Under the pieces are notes generated by a model. That model worked only from the letters and a program-made list of their open reading frames with translations, had not been told where the DNA came from and ran no database searches. Shown here piece after piece: positions 8,709-16,730 of a stretch of DNA of 64,000 nt. Origin of the DNA: Pelomonas sp. SE-A7 (GTDB taxonomy: Bacteria > Pseudomonadota > Gammaproteobacteria > Burkholderiales > Burkholderiaceae_C); the NCBI RefSeq assembly GCF_030345705.1, contig NZ_JAUASW010000001.1, positions 744,001-808,000 on the forward strand, in the 5' to 3' direction. The position numbers and the translations under genes are program-made. Position 1 is the first letter of the stretch; every line of letters starts with the position of its first letter.

Positions 8709-9005
8709 ATGCAGACCAAGCAGATCCTGTCCTCGGCCCTGGCGGCCGCCCTCAGCCTGGGCCTGGCCCAGGGCGCCTCGGCCCACGACGCCAAGGACAC
8801 CAAGACCAAGGAGAAGTGCTACGGCATCGCCAAGGCCGGCGCCAATGACTGCTCCAACCTCAGCGGCAGCCATTCCTGCGCCGGCCTGGCCAAAACCGAC
8901 GGCCAGGCCGAGGAGTGGATCTATGTGGACAAGGGCAGCTGCAAGGCCAAGGGCGGCCTGTCCGCCGACGAGGCCAAGGCCAAGATGAAGGGCGGCAAGA
9001 AGTAA
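8709..9005 (+). CDS. bufA1: Bufferin precursor peptide, DUF2282 family (BufA1)
   Basis: This 98-residue protein has a Sec signal peptide (about 25 residues, ending in 'ASA') followed by a small mature part with exactly four cysteines at residues 37, 48, 57 and 78. The phrases 'KCYGIAKAGANDCSN' and 'HSCAGLAKTDG' are typical of DUF2282. Members of this family have been described as bufferins: ribosomally made peptides whose cysteines are modified by a DUF692 (MNIO) enzyme, exported to the periplasm, and used to bind copper. The tail is rich in lysine and alanine. It is first in a four-gene operon and sits divergent from an ECF/anti-sigma pair. The family is clear; copper binding in this organism is inferred. 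Confidence 0.92.
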   Translation: MQTKQILSSALAAALSLGLAQGASAHDAKDTKTKEKCYGIAKAGANDCSNLSGSHSCAGLAKTDGQAEEWIYVDKGSCKAKGGLSADEAKAKMKGGKK

Positions 9006-9026
9006 GCAGCAAGCCGGGCCACCGCC

Positions 9027-9875
9027 ATGCGAACCGACGCCGTCGGCATTGGCTGGCGCCAGCCTCATTACGAGGAATTGATGCGCCGCCGTCCCGGGCT
9101 GGACTTCATCGAGGTCCACTCGGAGAACTTCTTTGCCGAGGGCGGCGCCACGCTGCAGGTGCTGGCCGGGGCGCGTGAGCATTACCCGGTCAGCCTGCAT
9201 GGCGTGGGCCTGTCGCTGGGTTCGGCCGCCGGGCTGGATGCCTGGCATCTGGACAAGCTGGCGCAACTGGTCGAGCGCATCGATCCGGTCCTGGTCTCCG
9301 ACCATGCCAGCTTCGCCCGCGCCAGCCGGCCGGGTGGCCAGCCTATCCATGCCAACGACCTGCTGCCCGTGGCCTTCAGCGAGGCCAGCCTGGCCTTGAT
9401 GGTGGCCAATGTGCAGCAGGTGCAGGAGCGCCTGAAGCGGCCCATCGCCGTCGAGAACCTCAGCGCCTACCTGGCCTGGCGGAGCGAGCCGGGCGATCGG
9501 GCCGAACCGCAGTTCCTGATGGAGCTGTGCCGCCGCAGCGGCTGTTCGCTACTGCTCGATGTGAACAATCTGATGGTCAACGCGCTGAACGGCGGCCTCG
9601 AAGGCGAGGCGGCGCTGCTTCAGTGCGAGGACTGGCTGAAGGCGGTCGAGCCCGGCCGCGTGGCCGAGATCCACCTGGCCGGCCATGTCGACCTGGGTGA
9701 CATCGTCATCGACGACCACGGCAGCCGGGTGGCGCCCGCGGTCTGGCGCTTGTACGAGAGCGCGCTCGCGCATTGCGGCCCGGTGCCCACGCTGGTCGAG
9801 TGGGACACCGAAGTCCCGGCGCTCGAGGTGCTGCTGGACGAAGCCGCCATGGCAGCGTCGAGGATGAGGCGATGA
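9027..9875 (+). CDS. bufB: DUF692 / MNIO family peptide-modifying enzyme (BufB)
   Basis: This 282-residue enzyme belongs to the multinuclear non-heme iron oxidases, TIM barrels that modify cysteines of RiPP precursors. Likely metal ligands appear in the expected order: 'EVHSENFF', 'SLHGVGLSLGS', 'VSDHASFA', 'AVENLSAYL', 'LLLDVNNLMVNA', 'EIHLAGHVD' and 'TLVEWDTEVP'. The start at 9027 lies 21 nt after the precursor gene, and its stop overlaps the next start (ATGA), so the three genes are coupled. In characterised bufferin loci this enzyme acts with the downstream DUF2063 protein to install cysteine-derived heterocycles. It acts in the cytoplasm before export. Confidence 0.93.
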   Translation: MRTDAVGIGWRQPHYEELMRRRPGLDFIEVHSENFFAEGGATLQVLAGAREHYPVSLHGVGLSLGSAAGLDAWHLDKLAQLVERIDPVLVSDHASFARASRPGGQPIHANDLLPVAFSEASLALMVANVQQVQERLKRPIAVENLSAYLAWRSEPGDRAEPQFLMELCRRSGCSLLLDVNNLMVNALNGGLEGEAALLQCEDWLKAVEPGRVAEIHLAGHVDLGDIVIDDHGSRVAPAVWRLYESALAHCGPVPTLVEWDTEVPALEVLLDEAAMAASRMRR

Positions 9876-10552
9876 GCAGCGCAGAATTGGAACGACAGCA
9901 GGCCCTGCTGGCCGCGCTGCTGGGCAGCAGCAGCCCTGATGGCTTGACCGCAGGCCAGGCCGGCGTGGCGCGGGGGCTCAAGGCCTACCGGCTCAATGCC
10001 CAGGCCACGGCCGAGCGGGCGCTGGCAGCGGTCTACCAGCCGCTGAAGGACGAACTCGGCGACGAGCAATTCGCCGCCATGGCCTGGGCGCTGTGGCGTC
10101 GCCATCCTCCAGTACAGGGCGACCTGGCGCGCTGGGGCGCGGAGCTGGCCGCCTTCATGGCCGAGCAGGCCGGCATGCCGGAACGTCTGCCCGAGCAGGC
10201 GCGCCTGCTGTGGGCCTTTCATGAAGCCGAGCGTGCGGCCGATGCAGAACTCGATCTGGCCTCGCTGCAGAGGCTGGACGGCGGTCACGATCCGGCCGAG
10301 CTGATGCTGAAGCTGATGCCGGGGCTGAGCCTGCTCGGCGGCGATGTGCTGGTCTGGCGCAGCGGCTGGCGTGCGGTCCATGAAGTGCTGGCCGCCGACC
10401 AGGCCGAGTTTTTCCGCCAACTGCTCTCCGGCCGGGCGCTCGGCCCGGCACTGGAAGCCACGCTGGCCCAACACCCCGTATTCGATTTCGCGGCCTGGCT
10501 GCAGCGCGCCCTGCGCGAGCCCTGGCTGCAAGCCATAGAAAGCCACAAATGA
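9872..10552 (+). CDS. bufC: DUF2063 family partner protein (BufC)
   Basis: This 226-residue protein belongs to the DNA-binding-domain-annotated DUF2063 family. The N-terminal part has 'LKAYRLNAQATAERALAAVY' followed by 'LKDELGDEQFAAMAWALWR'. The C-terminal part resembles the precursor-recognition domains seen with MNIO enzymes. Known bufferin systems need this partner to present the precursor to the DUF692 enzyme; DNA binding is a legacy family label and is not expected here. It overlaps the upstream gene by 4 nt (ATGA at 9872) and the downstream gene by 4 nt (ATGA at 10549). Confidence 0.88.
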   Translation: MSSAELERQQALLAALLGSSSPDGLTAGQAGVARGLKAYRLNAQATAERALAAVYQPLKDELGDEQFAAMAWALWRRHPPVQGDLARWGAELAAFMAEQAGMPERLPEQARLLWAFHEAERAADAELDLASLQRLDGGHDPAELMLKLMPGLSLLGGDVLVWRSGWRAVHEVLAADQAEFFRQLLSGRALGPALEATLAQHPVFDFAAWLQRALREPWLQAIESHK

Positions 10553-11046
10553 AGAAGCTCTTGATGTCCTTGCTGTGCCTGTTGAGCGATCCGGGCCAGG
10601 CGCCGACCGGCGAGGCCTGGTACCAGCGTCCGCTGGGCTGGCTGCAGTCGCTGGCCCTGCTGGGCGCGCGGCTGTTCGTGGCCCAGGTGTTCTTCCAATC
10701 GGGCCTGAGCAAGCTGCGCGACTGGTCCAGCACCCTGGCCCTGTTCCAGGACGAATACCACGTGCCCCTGCTGCCGCCGGAGTTGGCGGCCTATATGGGC
10801 ACGGCGGGTGAGCTGGTGCTGCCGGTGCTCTTGGTGCTGGGACTGGGCGGACGCTTCGCGGCCCTGGGCCTCAGCATGGTCAACCTGATGGCGGTGCTGA
10901 GCCTGGAGGACATTCCTCCGGCCGCCCTCGCAGGCCATCAGCTGTGGGGCGCATTGCTGGTCGCCGTGGCGATCTGGGGGCCGGGCCAGCTGTCGGTGGA
11001 CGCCTGGTGGCGCCGCCGCTGGTTGACTCGCGGGGCAGGGCGCTGA
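10549..11046 (+). CDS. DoxX-like inner-membrane protein (BufD-type)
   Basis: This 165-residue protein has four predicted hydrophobic helices and the DoxX opening 'GARLFVAQVFFQSGLSKLRD', with 'GTAGELVLPVLLVLGLGGRF' in the second half. DoxX-like proteins are recurrent last members of bufferin operons. Their job is not established; proposed roles include quinone- or redox-linked support of the modification or of copper handling. Its start overlaps the DUF2063 stop by 4 nt. It ends 9 nt before the convergent tolA gene, which closes the operon. Confidence 0.82.
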   Translation: MKKLLMSLLCLLSDPGQAPTGEAWYQRPLGWLQSLALLGARLFVAQVFFQSGLSKLRDWSSTLALFQDEYHVPLLPPELAAYMGTAGELVLPVLLVLGLGGRFAALGLSMVNLMAVLSLEDIPPAALAGHQLWGALLVAVAIWGPGQLSVDAWWRRRWLTRGAGR

Positions 11047-11055
11047 AAGGCCGCG

Positions 11056-11940
11056 CTATTCGCGCGGGCGGAGACTCAAGACGATGACCGGCGGCACGCG
11101 GCCATCGATGTCGCGCGGCAGGGTCTCGGTCTTGTCGATGGCGCGTTCGACGGCGCGGTCCCAGTCCGCGTCGCCGCTGGGCTTGAGCAGCTTCTTGGAA
11201 ATGATGTGGCCGTCCGGTGCCACGCGCACCTCGATCTCGGCGACCGGGTTGGTGGCGCCCACGTCGAAGACGATATTGGGCCGGATGCGCGCCTTGATGC
11301 GGCCCGCGTAGCCGGCCGAGGGGCCGCTGCTCTGCTGGGCCGTGCCGGTGGCATCGGCCGCGCCGGTGGCGCCGGCCAGGCCCTGCAGGCGCTTGAGCAT
11401 GTCCTTGCGGGCGGCCTCCTGGCGCGCTTCCGCTTCCTTGGCGGCCTTGTCCTTCTTGTCCTTTTCCTGCTTCTCGAGCTTGGCCTTATCCAGCTTGGCC
11501 TGCTTTTCCTTGGCTTCCCTGGCTTCCTTGGCCTCGCGTTCCTTCTCGAGCTTTTCCTTCTTCTCGCGCTCGCGGATCTCGGCCAGGCGCTTGGCTTCCA
11601 GCTCCTCGCGCTTCTTGGCCTTGGCGATGGCGATCTCGGCTTCGCGCTGGGCTTGCAGCTCCTGCACGTTGGGCTTGGGCGGCTCGGGCTTGTCTTCGAC
11701 CACCGGCTTGGGCGGTTCGGGCTCGGGCTGGGTCAGGGCCGGCGCAGCGGCCTGAGGCACGGCCGACCACAGCTCGGCCTCGAAGGCTTCGGGCGTGCTC
11801 GAATGCCACTGCACGCTGAGGCTGAGCGCGACCACCAGCAAGACATGGGCTGCCAATGCAAAGCCGAAGCCGCGCCCCATGCCCACCGCCTGCGGTGGCC
11901 GCAGGGATAGGCCCGGCATCGGAAGCAGGCTGTTCTGCAT
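11056..11940 (-). CDS. tolA: TolA, envelope-spanning protein of the Tol-Pal system
   Basis: This 294-residue protein has the three TolA domains. An N-terminal membrane anchor comes first ('GFALAAHVLLVVALSLSVQW', about residues 26-45), preceded by basic residues. A long helical linker rich in Lys, Glu and Ala spans about residues 85-185, with a Pro/Glu-rich lead ('PEPEPPKPVVEDKPEPPKP'). The globular C-terminal domain has the TonB-like phrases 'EIEVRVAPDGHI' and 'DWDRAVERAI'. TolA links the inner-membrane TolQR motor to Pal and the outer membrane during division. It is the last gene of the ybgC-tolQRA run, and tolB and pal do not follow. Confidence 0.92.
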   Translation of the reverse strand: MQNSLLPMPGLSLRPPQAVGMGRGFGFALAAHVLLVVALSLSVQWHSSTPEAFEAELWSAVPQAAAPALTQPEPEPPKPVVEDKPEPPKPNVQELQAQREAEIAIAKAKKREELEAKRLAEIREREKKEKLEKEREAKEAREAKEKQAKLDKAKLEKQEKDKKDKAAKEAEARQEAARKDMLKRLQGLAGATGAADATGTAQQSSGPSAGYAGRIKARIRPNIVFDVGATNPVAEIEVRVAPDGHIISKKLLKPSGDADWDRAVERAIDKTETLPRDIDGRVPPVIVLSLRPRE

Positions 11941-11943
11941 GGC

Positions 11944-12381
11944 TCAGTGCTCGCCCGAGGAGCCCTGCTTGACCGCCAGGCCCACGCGCTGCACGCCGGC
12001 CGACTGCAGCTTGTCCATGGTCTTGACCACGGCCTCGTAGCGCACGGCCTTGTCGGCCGAGATCACCACCGGTGTCTTGGCATCGCCCTGCTGGGCCTGC
12101 TTGACCCGGTCGGCCAGCGCGCTCAGGCCCACCGGCTCGGGCTCGCCGCTGTCGACGCGGATCTTGAGCTTCTCATCCGCGCCCACGATCACGTGCACCA
12201 CATGCACCGGCTGCTGGCTGCTGCGGCCCACGCTGGGCAGGTCCACCACGCCGGTGGTGATCAGCGGGGCGCTGACCATGAAGATGATCAAGAGCACCAG
12301 CATCACGTCGATGAAAGGCACCATGTTGATCTCGTTGATCGTGCGGCGCCGTCCGCCGCCTCGCGAGCTCATCGCAGGCAT
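11944..12381 (-). CDS. tolR: TolR / ExbD-family proton-channel protein
   Basis: This 145-residue protein has a short basic N-terminus, then one membrane helix containing the conserved aspartate of the ExbD/TolR family ('NMVPFIDVMLVLLIIFMVSA'). A periplasmic domain carries the usual 'VVDLPSV' start. The aspartate in 'PFIDVML' is the proton-transfer residue. The ATG at 12381 lies 3 nt after the tolQ stop; a second ATG three codons in is possible. With TolQ and TolA it forms the energised part of the Tol-Pal machine in the inner membrane. Confidence 0.93.
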   Translation of the reverse strand: MPAMSSRGGGRRRTINEINMVPFIDVMLVLLIIFMVSAPLITTGVVDLPSVGRSSQQPVHVVHVIVGADEKLKIRVDSGEPEPVGLSALADRVKQAQQGDAKTPVVISADKAVRYEAVVKTMDKLQSAGVQRVGLAVKQGSSGEH

Positions 12382-12384
12382 GGC

Positions 12385-13071
12385 TTACTTCCCGGCGGCC
12401 GGCTGGCCGGCATTGCGCTGCAGGATGTTGGAGAACTCCTCGATGAAGGTCTCCAGCGTGATCGCGCTGCGGTCGATCTGGCGGGCGAAGCGGTTGTAGG
12501 CCAGCACCGCCGGGATGGCGGCGAACAGGCCGATGGCCGTGGCCACCAGCGCTTCGGCGATGCCGGGCGCCACCGTGGCCAGGGTCACCTGCGTGAGGTT
12601 GGACAGGCCGACGAAGGCATGCATGATCCCCCAGATGGTGCCGAACAGGCCCACATAGGGCGAGACCGAGCCGACCGAGGCGAGGAAGGACAAGTGGGTT
12701 TCCATCGCATCCAGCTCGCGCTGGAAGCTGGCCCGCATGGCGCGGCGGGCGCCGTCCAGCAGGGCACTGGGCTCGGCGACGCGGCGCTCGCGCAGCTTCA
12801 GGAATTCGCGCATGCCGGCCACGAAGATGCGCTCCAGCGGCGCGCCGTTCTGCTTGGCCGAGACGGTGGAGAACAGCTCGTTCAGGTTCTTGCCCGACCA
12901 GAACTCCTGCTCGAAGGCCTCGTTGCTGGCCTTGACCTTGGACAGCGCGAAGAACTTGCTGAAGATCACGCTCCAGCTGGCCAGCGACACGGCCAGCAGG
13001 GCGGCGATCACCAGCTTGACCATCAGGCTGGCATGCAGGATCAGGGAGACGATGGACAGGTCTTGGTTCAT
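12385..13071 (-). CDS. tolQ: TolQ / ExbB-family motor protein
   Basis: This 228-residue protein has three hydrophobic helices. The last two carry the family phrases 'LASVGSVSPYVGLFGTIWGI' and 'LTQVTLATVAPGIAEALVAT'. TolQ forms the pentameric channel that uses the proton motive force together with TolR. The ATG at 13071 overlaps the ybgC stop by 4 nt, and the TAA at 12385 is 3 nt from tolR, so the four genes are one transcription and translation unit. Confidence 0.94.
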   Translation of the reverse strand: MNQDLSIVSLILHASLMVKLVIAALLAVSLASWSVIFSKFFALSKVKASNEAFEQEFWSGKNLNELFSTVSAKQNGAPLERIFVAGMREFLKLRERRVAEPSALLDGARRAMRASFQRELDAMETHLSFLASVGSVSPYVGLFGTIWGIMHAFVGLSNLTQVTLATVAPGIAEALVATAIGLFAAIPAVLAYNRFARQIDRSAITLETFIEEFSNILQRNAGQPAAGK

Positions 13072-13481
13072 GGCTGCTGGGGGGACAGGGCCTGGAGGAG
13101 AGAGGAGGGAATGCGGCTGGGCCGCAGGCTGGCGGAGTCCACGCAGCCTATGCGGATCTGGCCTTCGGCCAGCAGATCCTCGCCGCGGCGGGCCTGCTGG
13201 AAGAGAGTCATGCTGGCGCGGCCGGCCTCGCGCAACTCGACCGTGACGGTCAGCCAGTCGTCCAGCTTGGCCGGTGCCAGGTAGCGCACCGAGGTCTCGC
13301 TGACGACGAACATCAGGCCGGTCTCGTCGCGCAGCTTCTGCTGCTCGAAGCCGAGCGAACGCAGCCATTCGGTGCGGGCCCGCTCGAAGAACTTGAGGTA
13401 GTTGGCGTAGAACACGATGCCACCGGCGTCGGTATCTTCCCAGTACACCCGCAGGCCCTGCTGAAACAAGGTGTGGCTCAT
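13068..13481 (-). CDS. ybgC: YbgC, Tol-Pal-associated acyl-CoA thioesterase
   Basis: This 137-residue hotdog-fold enzyme hydrolyses acyl-CoA thioesters and is nearly always encoded just before tolQ. The active-site stretch 'EDTDAGGIVFYANYLKFFER' carries the catalytic aspartate and the Tyr-x-x-Tyr helix. The length is normal for the family. The start overlaps the stop of the upstream aminotransferase gene by 4 nt (13478-13481), and its own stop overlaps tolQ by 4 nt. The physiological acyl substrate is unsettled; a link to phospholipid or acyl-carrier metabolism at the envelope is usually assumed. Confidence 0.92.
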   Translation of the reverse strand: MSHTLFQQGLRVYWEDTDAGGIVFYANYLKFFERARTEWLRSLGFEQQKLRDETGLMFVVSETSVRYLAPAKLDDWLTVTVELREAGRASMTLFQQARRGEDLLAEGQIRIGCVDSASLRPSRIPSSLLQALSPQQP

Positions 13482-14662
13482 GACTTGAGCAATGCCTTCA
13501 GCCGTGCCAGCGCTTCCCGCAGGTCGGCCTCGCTGCTGGCGAACGAGAGGCGCAGCCAGCGCTCGGGGTCGGCACGGCCGAAGTCGCGGCCCGGCGTCAG
13601 GGCGACCTGGGCCTCGCGCATCAGGCGGTGGGCGAAGTCCCAGCTGTCGGGGCTGTGGGCCGAGCAGTCGATCCAGCAGTAGAAGGCGCCGTCGGGCTCG
13701 ACCGGCACCTTGAGGTCCAGCTCGTTGAGCAGCGGCACGACCAGGTCGCGGCGGGCCTTGAAGGCGGCGCGGCGACGCTCGTACTCGGCGATGGATTCGG
13801 ACTCGAAGCAGGCTAGGGCTGCGTGCTGGGCCACGGTGGAGGCGCAGATGAAAAGGTTCTGCGCCAGCTTCTCGACCGGCGCCACCAGCTCGCTGGGCAG
13901 CACCAGCCAGCCCAGGCGCCAGCCGGTCATGCCGAAGTACTTGCTGAAGCTGTTGACCGAGACAATGTCCTCGCCGCAGGCCAGGGCGCTCTGGCCGTAG
14001 CGCGGGTCGTAGGACAGGCCCAGGTAGATCTCGTCCACGATGCTGATGCCACCGCGCGAGCGCACCGCCTCGACCAGGGCGCGCATCTCGGCCGGGTCTA
14101 TCGAGGTGCCGGTGGGGTTGCTGGGCGAGGCCAGGACGATGCCGCGCGTGCGCTCGGTCCAGGCTTGTTCGACCTGGGCTGCCGTCAGCTGGAAGCGGCT
14201 GGCGGCATCGGCCTGCAACAGCACGGCCTCGGCATCGGCCGCGGCGACGAAATGGCGGTTGCAGGGATAGCTGGGGTCCGGCATCAGCACCTGGTCACCG
14301 CGCTGGAACAGGGCCAGGCAGGCCAGCTGCAAAGCCGCCGAGGCGCCGGCGGTGATGACGATGCGCTCGGGCGCGATGGCGAGGCCGAAGCGCTGGCCAT
14401 ACCAGTCGCTCAGCTTGCGGCGCAGGGTCGGCAGGCCGGTGGCCTGGGTGTATTGAGTGCGGCCGCTTTCAATGCAGACCTGCGCGGCTTGCTGGACCAG
14501 CGTCGGTGCGCTGAAGTCCGGCTCGCCAATGTTCAGGTAGATCATGCGCCGGCCGCCCCGGGCCGCATCACACAGCGGGCCACGCGAGATCTCGTCCGCT
14601 GCCTTGGCGCACTCCATCACGTAGAAGGGCTCGATGTGGTCGAGCCGATCAGCCAATCTCAT
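13478..14662 (-). CDS. Pyridoxal-phosphate aminotransferase, class I/II
   Basis: This 394-residue fold-type I aminotransferase has the PLP lysine in 'SVNSFSKYFGMTGWRLGW'. Other family marks are 'TAGASAALQLAC' for phosphate binding, 'SPSNPTGTSI' for the substrate-side asparagine, and 'IVDEIYLGLSY' for the pyridine-contacting Asp and Tyr. Aspartate and aromatic aminotransferases share these marks, so the amino acid used cannot be read from sequence. It overlaps nusB upstream and ybgC downstream by 4 nt each, placing it inside the riboflavin-nusB-tol run. Confidence 0.88.
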   Translation of the reverse strand: MRLADRLDHIEPFYVMECAKAADEISRGPLCDAARGGRRMIYLNIGEPDFSAPTLVQQAAQVCIESGRTQYTQATGLPTLRRKLSDWYGQRFGLAIAPERIVITAGASAALQLACLALFQRGDQVLMPDPSYPCNRHFVAAADAEAVLLQADAASRFQLTAAQVEQAWTERTRGIVLASPSNPTGTSIDPAEMRALVEAVRSRGGISIVDEIYLGLSYDPRYGQSALACGEDIVSVNSFSKYFGMTGWRLGWLVLPSELVAPVEKLAQNLFICASTVAQHAALACFESESIAEYERRRAAFKARRDLVVPLLNELDLKVPVEPDGAFYCWIDCSAHSPDSWDFAHRLMREAQVALTPGRDFGRADPERWLRLSFASSEADLREALARLKALLKS

Positions 14663-15168
14663 TTGCCGGCGCGCGCTGCCGTCACTTCGGTGGGGCGCAG
14701 GTCCACGGCCGCGCGGTCCAGCACGCCGTTGACGTACTTGTGGCCGTCGGTGCCGCCGAAGCTCTTGGCCAGCTCGACCGCTTCGTTGATCGCGACCTTG
14801 TAGGGGATGTCGATGCAGTGCTTGAGCTCGTAGGCGCCGATCATCAGCACGGCATGCTCGATGGGCGACAGCTCGGTGGTCTCGCGGTCCACATGGCGGG
14901 CCAGCACGGCGTCCAGGTCGGCGGCCTCGTGGATGCAGCCATGCAGGATGGCGTCGTAGTGGGCGCGGTCGGCCTTGTCGAAGTCCTGCTGCTCGCGGGT
15001 GTGGGCGTCGATCACGCCGGCTTCGTCACCGGTCAGCAGCCATTGGTACAGGCCCTGCAGCGCGGCCTCGCGGGCGCGGCGGCGGGCCGACTTGGCGCCT
15101 GGCTTCTTCACCAGGGTCTTGGGCTTGCCGGGCTTGGGCAGCGGTTTCTCGTTGCTGGGGGTGCTCAC
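14659..15168 (-). CDS. nusB: NusB transcription antitermination factor
   Basis: This 169-residue, all-helical RNA-binding protein works with S10 (NusE) at boxA during rRNA antitermination. The N-terminal 'KSARRRAREAALQGLYQWLL' is the arginine-rich RNA-binding helix. 'PIEHAVLMIGAYEL' and 'PYKVAINEAVELAKSFGGTD' are family hallmarks. The first 25 residues or so are an extra basic, low-complexity extension. It starts at a GTG (15168) that overlaps the ribH stop by 4 nt. The ribH-nusB pairing is widespread in proteobacteria. Confidence 0.95.
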   Translation of the reverse strand: MSTPSNEKPLPKPGKPKTLVKKPGAKSARRRAREAALQGLYQWLLTGDEAGVIDAHTREQQDFDKADRAHYDAILHGCIHEAADLDAVLARHVDRETTELSPIEHAVLMIGAYELKHCIDIPYKVAINEAVELAKSFGGTDGHKYVNGVLDRAAVDLRPTEVTAARAGK

Positions 15169-15629
15169 TGCAGTTCTTTCAAAAGAAGGGCCATCTCGAC
15201 CGCCACGCGGGCGGCATCACGGCCTTTTTCCTCGGCCCGGGCCCAGGCCTGGGCTTCGTTCTCGACGGTCAGGATCGCGTTGGCGATCGGGATCTGGTGG
15301 TCCAGCGAGATGCGCGTCACGCCGGCGCCGCTCTCGTTGGCCACCAGCTCGAAGTGGTAGGTCTCGCCGCGGATGATGCAGCCCAGGGCCACCAGGGCGT
15401 CGTAGTCGCCGCTGTCGGCCATGGCCTGCAGCGCGATGGGCACCTCCAGGGCGCCCGGCACGGTGACGTGGCGCAGATGGCGCTCGGTCACGCCCATGCT
15501 CAGCAGTTCGGCCTTGCATTGCTCGGCCAGCTTGTCGGTCAGCGCGGCATTGAAGCGCGCCTGGACTATGCCCACTCGCAGCAGGCTGCCGTCGAGTTGC
15601 AGGGTCGAGCCCTTGTCGGCGTCTTGCAT
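15165..15629 (-). CDS. ribH: 6,7-dimethyl-8-ribityllumazine synthase (RibH)
   Basis: This 154-residue subunit condenses 5-amino-6-ribitylaminouracil with 3,4-dihydroxy-2-butanone 4-phosphate, the penultimate step of riboflavin synthesis. Family marks are 'VGIVQARFN' near the start, 'VTVPGALEVPIALQAM', 'ALGCIIRGETYHFELVANES' with the catalytic histidine, and 'HQIPIANAILTVEN'. It follows ribBX by 6 nt and overlaps nusB by 4 nt. It provides the butanone-consuming step for the ribBX product encoded just upstream. Confidence 0.96.
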   Translation of the reverse strand: MQDADKGSTLQLDGSLLRVGIVQARFNAALTDKLAEQCKAELLSMGVTERHLRHVTVPGALEVPIALQAMADSGDYDALVALGCIIRGETYHFELVANESGAGVTRISLDHQIPIANAILTVENEAQAWARAEEKGRDAARVAVEMALLLKELQ

Positions 15630-15635
15630 CTGGGC

Positions 15636-16730
15636 TTACTCCTTGGCGGCGGCGACAAAGCCGGTGACTTCCAGGCCGTAGCCGGCCATGCTGGGCATGC
15701 GGCGCGGGCTGCCGAGCAGGCGCATCTTGTGGATGCCCAGCTCGCGCAGGATCTGGGCGCCGACGCCGTAGGTACGCAGGTCCATGGTGCCGGCCGGGCC
15801 GCTGCTGCGTTCGCCTTGCAGACGGCCTAGCAGGGCTTCGGCTTCTTCGCCGCAGTTCAGCAGAAGAGCCGCACCATGGGGCTCGCGCTTGAGGGCGGCA
15901 AGCGCCTGGGGCAGGGGCCAGGAATGGCTGCAGGGGCCGGCGTCCAGCAGGTCCAGCACCGACAGCGGCTCGTGCACCCGCACCAGCACTTCGTCTTCAG
16001 GCTTCCACTGGCCGTGGCTCAGCGCCAGGTGGATGGCGCCGGTGCGGTCGCGGAACACGCGGCAATCGAACTCGCCCTGGGCGGTGTTGAGCTTGCGCTC
16101 GGCCACCTGCTTGACCAGGGACTCATTGCGGCTCCGGTATTCGATCAGGTCGGCGATGGTGCCGATCTTGAGGCCATGCTCGGCGGCGAAGACTTCCAGG
16201 TCCGGCAGGCGGGCCATGGTGCCGTCGTCCTTCATGATTTCGCAGATCACCGAGGCGGGGCTCAGGCCGGCCATCTGGGCCAGGTCGCAGCCGGCTTCGG
16301 TATGGCCTGCGCGCATCAGCACGCCGCCGTCCTGGGCCTGCAGCGGGAAGATGTGGCCGGGCTGGACCAGATCGTTGGCCTCGGCACCGCGGGCGACGGC
16401 AGCCTGCACCGTGCGGGCGCGGTCGGCGGCCGAGATGCCGGTGGTGACGCCGGTACGGGCCTCGATGGAGACCGTGAAGGCCGTGCCGTGCTTGGTGCCG
16501 TTGCGGCTGGCCATGGGCGGCAGCTGCAGGCGTTCGCAGCGTTCGCGGGTCAGGGTCAGGCAGATCAGGCCGCGGCCGAACCTGGCCATGAAGTTGATCG
16601 CCTCGGGCGTCACATGGTCGGCCGCCAGCACGAGGTCACCCTCGTTCTCGCGATCTTCTTCGTCGACCAGGATGACCATGCGGCCGGCCGCCAGCTCGGC
16701 GACCAGCTCGGGAACAGGGGAGATGGGCAT
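15636..16730 (-). CDS. ribBX: RibBX: dihydroxybutanone phosphate synthase with degenerate RibA domain
   Basis: This 364-residue protein has an intact N-terminal 3,4-dihydroxy-2-butanone 4-phosphate synthase. It shows 'LVDEEDRENEGDL' for metal and substrate, 'HGTAFTVSIEARTGVTTGIS' and 'AGHTEAGCDLAQMAG'. The C-terminal half aligns with GTP cyclohydrolase II, but at the place of the zinc triad (C-x10-C-x-C) it reads 'VRVHEPLSVLDLLDAGPCSH', so the zinc cysteines and most active-site residues are lost. This is the RibBX variant described in proteobacteria. A separate ribA elsewhere must supply cyclohydrolase activity. The ATG at 16730 matches the usual N-terminus; the gap to ribD is 26 nt. Confidence 0.93.
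   Translation of the reverse strand: MPISPVPELVAELAAGRMVILVDEEDRENEGDLVLAADHVTPEAINFMARFGRGLICLTLTRERCERLQLPPMASRNGTKHGTAFTVSIEARTGVTTGISAADRARTVQAAVARGAEANDLVQPGHIFPLQAQDGGVLMRAGHTEAGCDLAQMAGLSPASVICEIMKDDGTMARLPDLEVFAAEHGLKIGTIADLIEYRSRNESLVKQVAERKLNTAQGEFDCRVFRDRTGAIHLALSHGQWKPEDEVLVRVHEPLSVLDLLDAGPCSHSWPLPQALAALKREPHGAALLLNCGEEAEALLGRLQGERSSGPAGTMDLRTYGVGAQILRELGIHKMRLLGSPRRMPSMAGYGLEVTGFVAAAKE

Noticed and set aside
11380..11690. Tandem DNA repeat in the middle of tolA
   Set aside because: The repetition is of Lys/Glu/Ala codons in the helical linker normal for TolA and not a DNA repeat array.
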